A stretch of DNA of 64,000 nucleotides from Apostichopus japonicus. Taxonomy: Eukaryota; Echinodermata; Holothuroidea; Aspidochirotida; Stichopodidae. The stretch is from the NCBI RefSeq assembly GCF_037975245.1, contig NC_092569.1:3840001-3904000 (forward strand), read 5' to 3'. The position numbers were made by a program, and so were the translations under genes. Below are positions 44,131 through 64,000 of the stretch, in pieces; the first letter of the stretch is position 1, and the number at the start of each line of letters is the position of its first letter. The notes beneath the pieces were generated by a model. It saw only the letters and a list, made by a program, of their open reading frames with translations. It did not search any database and was not told the DNA's origin.

Positions 44131-46238
44131 AGGGGCCTCCAACATGGGAGCTGGCCCAAGGCAATTACCCCATTTGCCGCCCCACCCCCTCCTATAAGTT
44201 TGGAACTGCATATTAAAGACACTTGTTGGATGTACTTGTTCACCTATTCTTGGTTTACTTGAGTAGACTTACATTGAATATTTTAAATCAAAAGAAATTG
44301 TGGCCCCTAGTATACTTATATATATTAAGATATTGGTATCTGGTACAAGTTCAATGACTGGGTTCCCAGTCTTATACACTTCCATGGAATGAAGATGCTA
44401 GTAACATAAACAAAAAAGATAGTAGCATAAATTCAAGACATTTAAGACAAGCTTGTGTAATCTTGCAAAAGAAGGAAAGATATTCCTTGGTTAGTAACTA
44501 ATAACATTTTACTGAATTATTGCAAAATTGTGGATGTTATCCAAACTCATAAAGCAAGTTCGAAGAATTAAATAACTTATTTGCCTAATTTACCTATGAT
44601 GTTATCAATTTGCATAAATATGACTGAAGTCATGTTACAACTTAGTTAAGAGAAGGAAAATAAAAAGGAAAGGAGAAAACAGGAAGCTTAAAATTTGTAA
44701 ATATGTAACAATATTCACATTATATTTGGTGTTCAGTTTTATTATAAACTCTTAAAATGTTCAATATCAAAAATGAAAAGGACAACTAATAACTTCACCG
44801 TGGGTTGATTCAAGCTGTTACCTGAGGTCTTACATCATGTGGTTGAGGAGAGGGGAAGTGTGGACAGGGGTGAGAGTGGGTTAAACGAAAATTATTGATC
44901 ATGATCTTTGCTACACTACTGGTAATTAACCCTTGGTAGGCTTGAAGTACTACTAGAACAAACCCTATACCCTCATTATCGCTATTCCATTAAAATACTC
45001 TCAATAAACTTTACCAGTTTGACTTTTAATAATGGAGACAACAAACTCTACCATTATCACTGGATGATACGATAGAGATAAATGTCATGAATAACTTCCC
45101 TAAACAGCTCATGAGAACACTCGAATTCCGTTTGGGAGATATCACAGATTTAATGCACTGTCACATAGAAGGATGAAGACTTCATTAAGTCTAAATATGA
45201 CATCATCCAACCAAATGTGCTCCATTTTTTCTTACATTTTGTCCCCATTATTTTGCTAAATGTTTTAAATCTGTAATGGGATGGGTATCGTAAATGCCGT
45301 ATCTTAGATAGCAGGGATGAGCCCAGGGTATAAGAAAATCACGGAATTTTGCCAAAATTGCGGTATAGGCTCCAGTTTGCGTATGCTACAGTGTGTTAGG
45401 ATAATAGTTTTTGTCCCCGAGGAAGAAAAGAAATCACGGATATTCCGCGAATTCGCGGAAAAAGCTCATGTCTGAGATAGTGATGCTTGTAACATGACCT
45501 AATGATGTCCAGCAGGGTTTGCGGTGCCAAAAATGATAATATTCCACGTTTGGAAATCTGAGAAGGAAATCAAAAAGTAACTAAAAAAAGATTTCTTCTG
45601 GGACTATGATAACACAGATTTACAAAAAAGGACACCTTCCAGAAACAACTTCCAATCTAGAAAATCTCCCAACGATATCTACTTAGGGAAATTGTTTTTC
45701 ACAAAGTTATCTATCGCAAAAAGCTAAAGTTGATGGTTAGGTTAACTTTGTATCTCTTTTAAGTATCATCACAATTTCCGTTCACGTATTTACTCCCGTA
45801 ACGTTTGCCAGTACCTCCCTGTTCAATTGTTGATTGTATTATTGATCGACTTATCCAAATTGATTAATTGATCGTAATTCAGGTGAGCTAATCAATTACT
45901 TAATATTATTGTCTGAGGAATGAAATCATCCGGTGATATGTTAGTCTCAAGGTGACCAAATAATTGACATCAGACGACAGTACAGTGTTTACAATATGAA
46001 TGTCTAGGGACAAATCAAACATATTGTAAAGGACAAGAATGTACACTCTACATAATCAAGACACTGAAACAGAATTAAGAATTAAGAATAAATTTATTCT
46101 GGGAAAGGATTCATTAATTATTAAACAGCTGAAGAAAAATCTCAGTGAGAAGAAAACCTTTCCTGAAAATATCATGAGAATTTGTTTTGAGAAGGATTTC
46201 TTGGTGATAATCAGTAACAGATATGAGATTTAATGCAT
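44131..46238. other. Duplication unit 2, 3' flank of PTGR1-like copy 2; no gene seen
   Basis: 44150-44740 matches 32760-33480. Relative to unit 1 it lacks about 150 bases (33125-33270). 45315-45475 is an R2 repeat (see 37950-38103) with inverted ends CAGGGATGAGC and TCAGACATGAGC. The rest is unique. Confidence 0.6.
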
Positions 46239-46240
46239 AC

Positions 46241-46305
<65 letters not shown>
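46239..46305. repeat. (TA)n microsatellite
   Basis: Pure TA run followed by the ATTGAAAATCGTAATGAGTT tag also seen at the window start. Confidence 0.9.
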
Positions 46306-46460
46306 ATTGAAAATCGTAATGAGTTGGAAAAACAAGAACAGGGAAAAAACTTCCAGCCTCCACCGGGATTCGTATATATATTGATAAACGACTAAGTTTA
46401 GACAAAGTTTCTCGACCCGACAAGACGAGACGAAAGACGAGCACTTATTTTTCTCTTCAC

Positions 46461-63039
<16,579 letters not shown>

Positions 63040-64000
63040 CTTTATTGCAGCAATAAAAGAAGAACGAACAAATCATTGAGAAAAAAAAGCCATTCTGTTT
63101 CTGGATTGTGTTAATGCAAATCAGAAACTGAAAAAGATTTTGTATTTCTGGTTTCTGGTGCTAATCAGGGGTGCAACCACATTTACTTAAATCTTGGGGA
63201 CCTTAGCCCAACCCCCTCCTCTCCCCTCCCCAACCACAGATTAAAACTCAGGGAGGTCAGAGCTCCTTCACTGGCATACTGAGTATGTCAAAAATCGTAT
63301 TGCACAGTATATAAATTTAACCAATGTTCGGTACAATCTAAACAGTAATAAATTATTCAACATTGTTCCAAACGTTGCAACACACAGTGATCACCATTTG
63401 CATCTAGGAACCCTCCATTTTACCAAAAAATCTCTCAAAGGCAGGGAGAGGGGGAGAAGCCACCCAAATCTCATCCCCCAGTAGAAGAGTGGTGGTTATG
63501 TCCTGGGTGTTAATGCAGACCAGAAAGTGTTGAGCTAGTTTATATTCAGAAAACAGATCAAATTTAATGTCATTAACCCAAACTCTATGCTTTGATCAAC
63601 ACATTCAAATTAATGCCTTGATCGACACGTCACATCAGAATCATTTAAAATGCTTTTTACATATGAATGACAATCAGGTCACTTGGTAAATTTCGCTAAA
63701 CTTGTTCTCAATGTAAACGATAATAATTTATAATTAGCATTCAATTTCGACGTTTTTCACCGTAACATACTTTCTTTCCTTGTTTTTTTATATCTCATTT
63801 GTCCAAAGACCAAACGCAATTGTATATATCGAATATTCAGGGTTACATCAAACGAACCAAGAAAACGGTAGCCACATGTTGCTACTTTTTACTTTCGAAC
63901 CGCATTAAATTACAACAGCCTCTTTTGCCTACAACTGGCACAACTGGTGACGCTGAGGGAAGCGTGATTCTTGCATAATATTAGAAGCCATATTTCTCTC
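63040..64000. other. PTGR1 copy 2 intron 2 or 5' part, no exon seen
   Basis: 63040-63650 matches 39447-40068 of copy 1, up to where copy 1 has its LINE. From about 63660 the sequence no longer matches copy 1, and exon 2 (VLTVDPYM) is not found before the window ends. Confidence 0.6.

Overview
This is eukaryotic nuclear DNA. It is AT-rich, crowded with (TA)n and (AAT)n microsatellites and poly-G/poly-C runs, and has spliced genes with GT-AG introns. Its content (LINE, Penelope-like and tRNA-derived SINE fragments, hAT-like MITEs, a neuropeptide-type GPCR, prostaglandin reductase 1-like genes, and a TTAA-targeting transposon with a P2X7-'ballast' gene) points to a marine invertebrate deuterostome. 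My best guess is an echinoderm, possibly a sea cucumber, but nothing in the window proves the species.

Layout. 1-12 kb: no cellular gene seen; one tRNA-derived SINE, a TTAA MITE, a duplicated 'GACCCCTGG' repeat and the 3' end of an L1-like LINE. 12.1-13.5 kb: one intact single-exon class A GPCR, followed directly by a 142-bp near-perfect palindrome. 14-32.7 kb: mostly non-coding, with minisatellites, a cAMP-response-element-like array, a nested hAT-like MITE, LINE scraps and MITEs. 32.75 kb to the end: a tandem segmental duplication. Each unit carries a minus-strand prostaglandin reductase 1 (PTGR1)-like gene. Copy 1 (34195-41537) is complete with 9 exons encoding 332 aa. Copy 2 (46461-63039) shows exons 3-9; exons 1-2 lie beyond the window.

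The last intron of copy 2 is split by a 10,760-bp DNA transposon (46618-57377) with TTAA target duplications and 14-bp terminal inverted repeats. It holds two converging spliced genes. The plus-strand gene encodes 275 aa with a Cys-rich motif and a P2X7 C-terminal-like domain. The minus-strand gene encodes 790 aa, a Kolobok-type DDE transposase. All inferred splice phases close, so both look intact. The matching place in copy 1 is an empty site, so the insertion is younger than the duplication.

Two further structures stand out. Intron 6 of both PTGR1 copies carries a tRNA-SINE whose body contains a hammerhead self-cleaving ribozyme motif, with an intact core in copy 2 and the catalytic G12 mutated in copy 1. 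Intron 5 of copy 2 holds about 21 copies of a ~60-bp minisatellite built from the splice acceptor and first 15 bases of exon 6. Comparing the two PTGR1 copies dates most insertions relative to the duplication.
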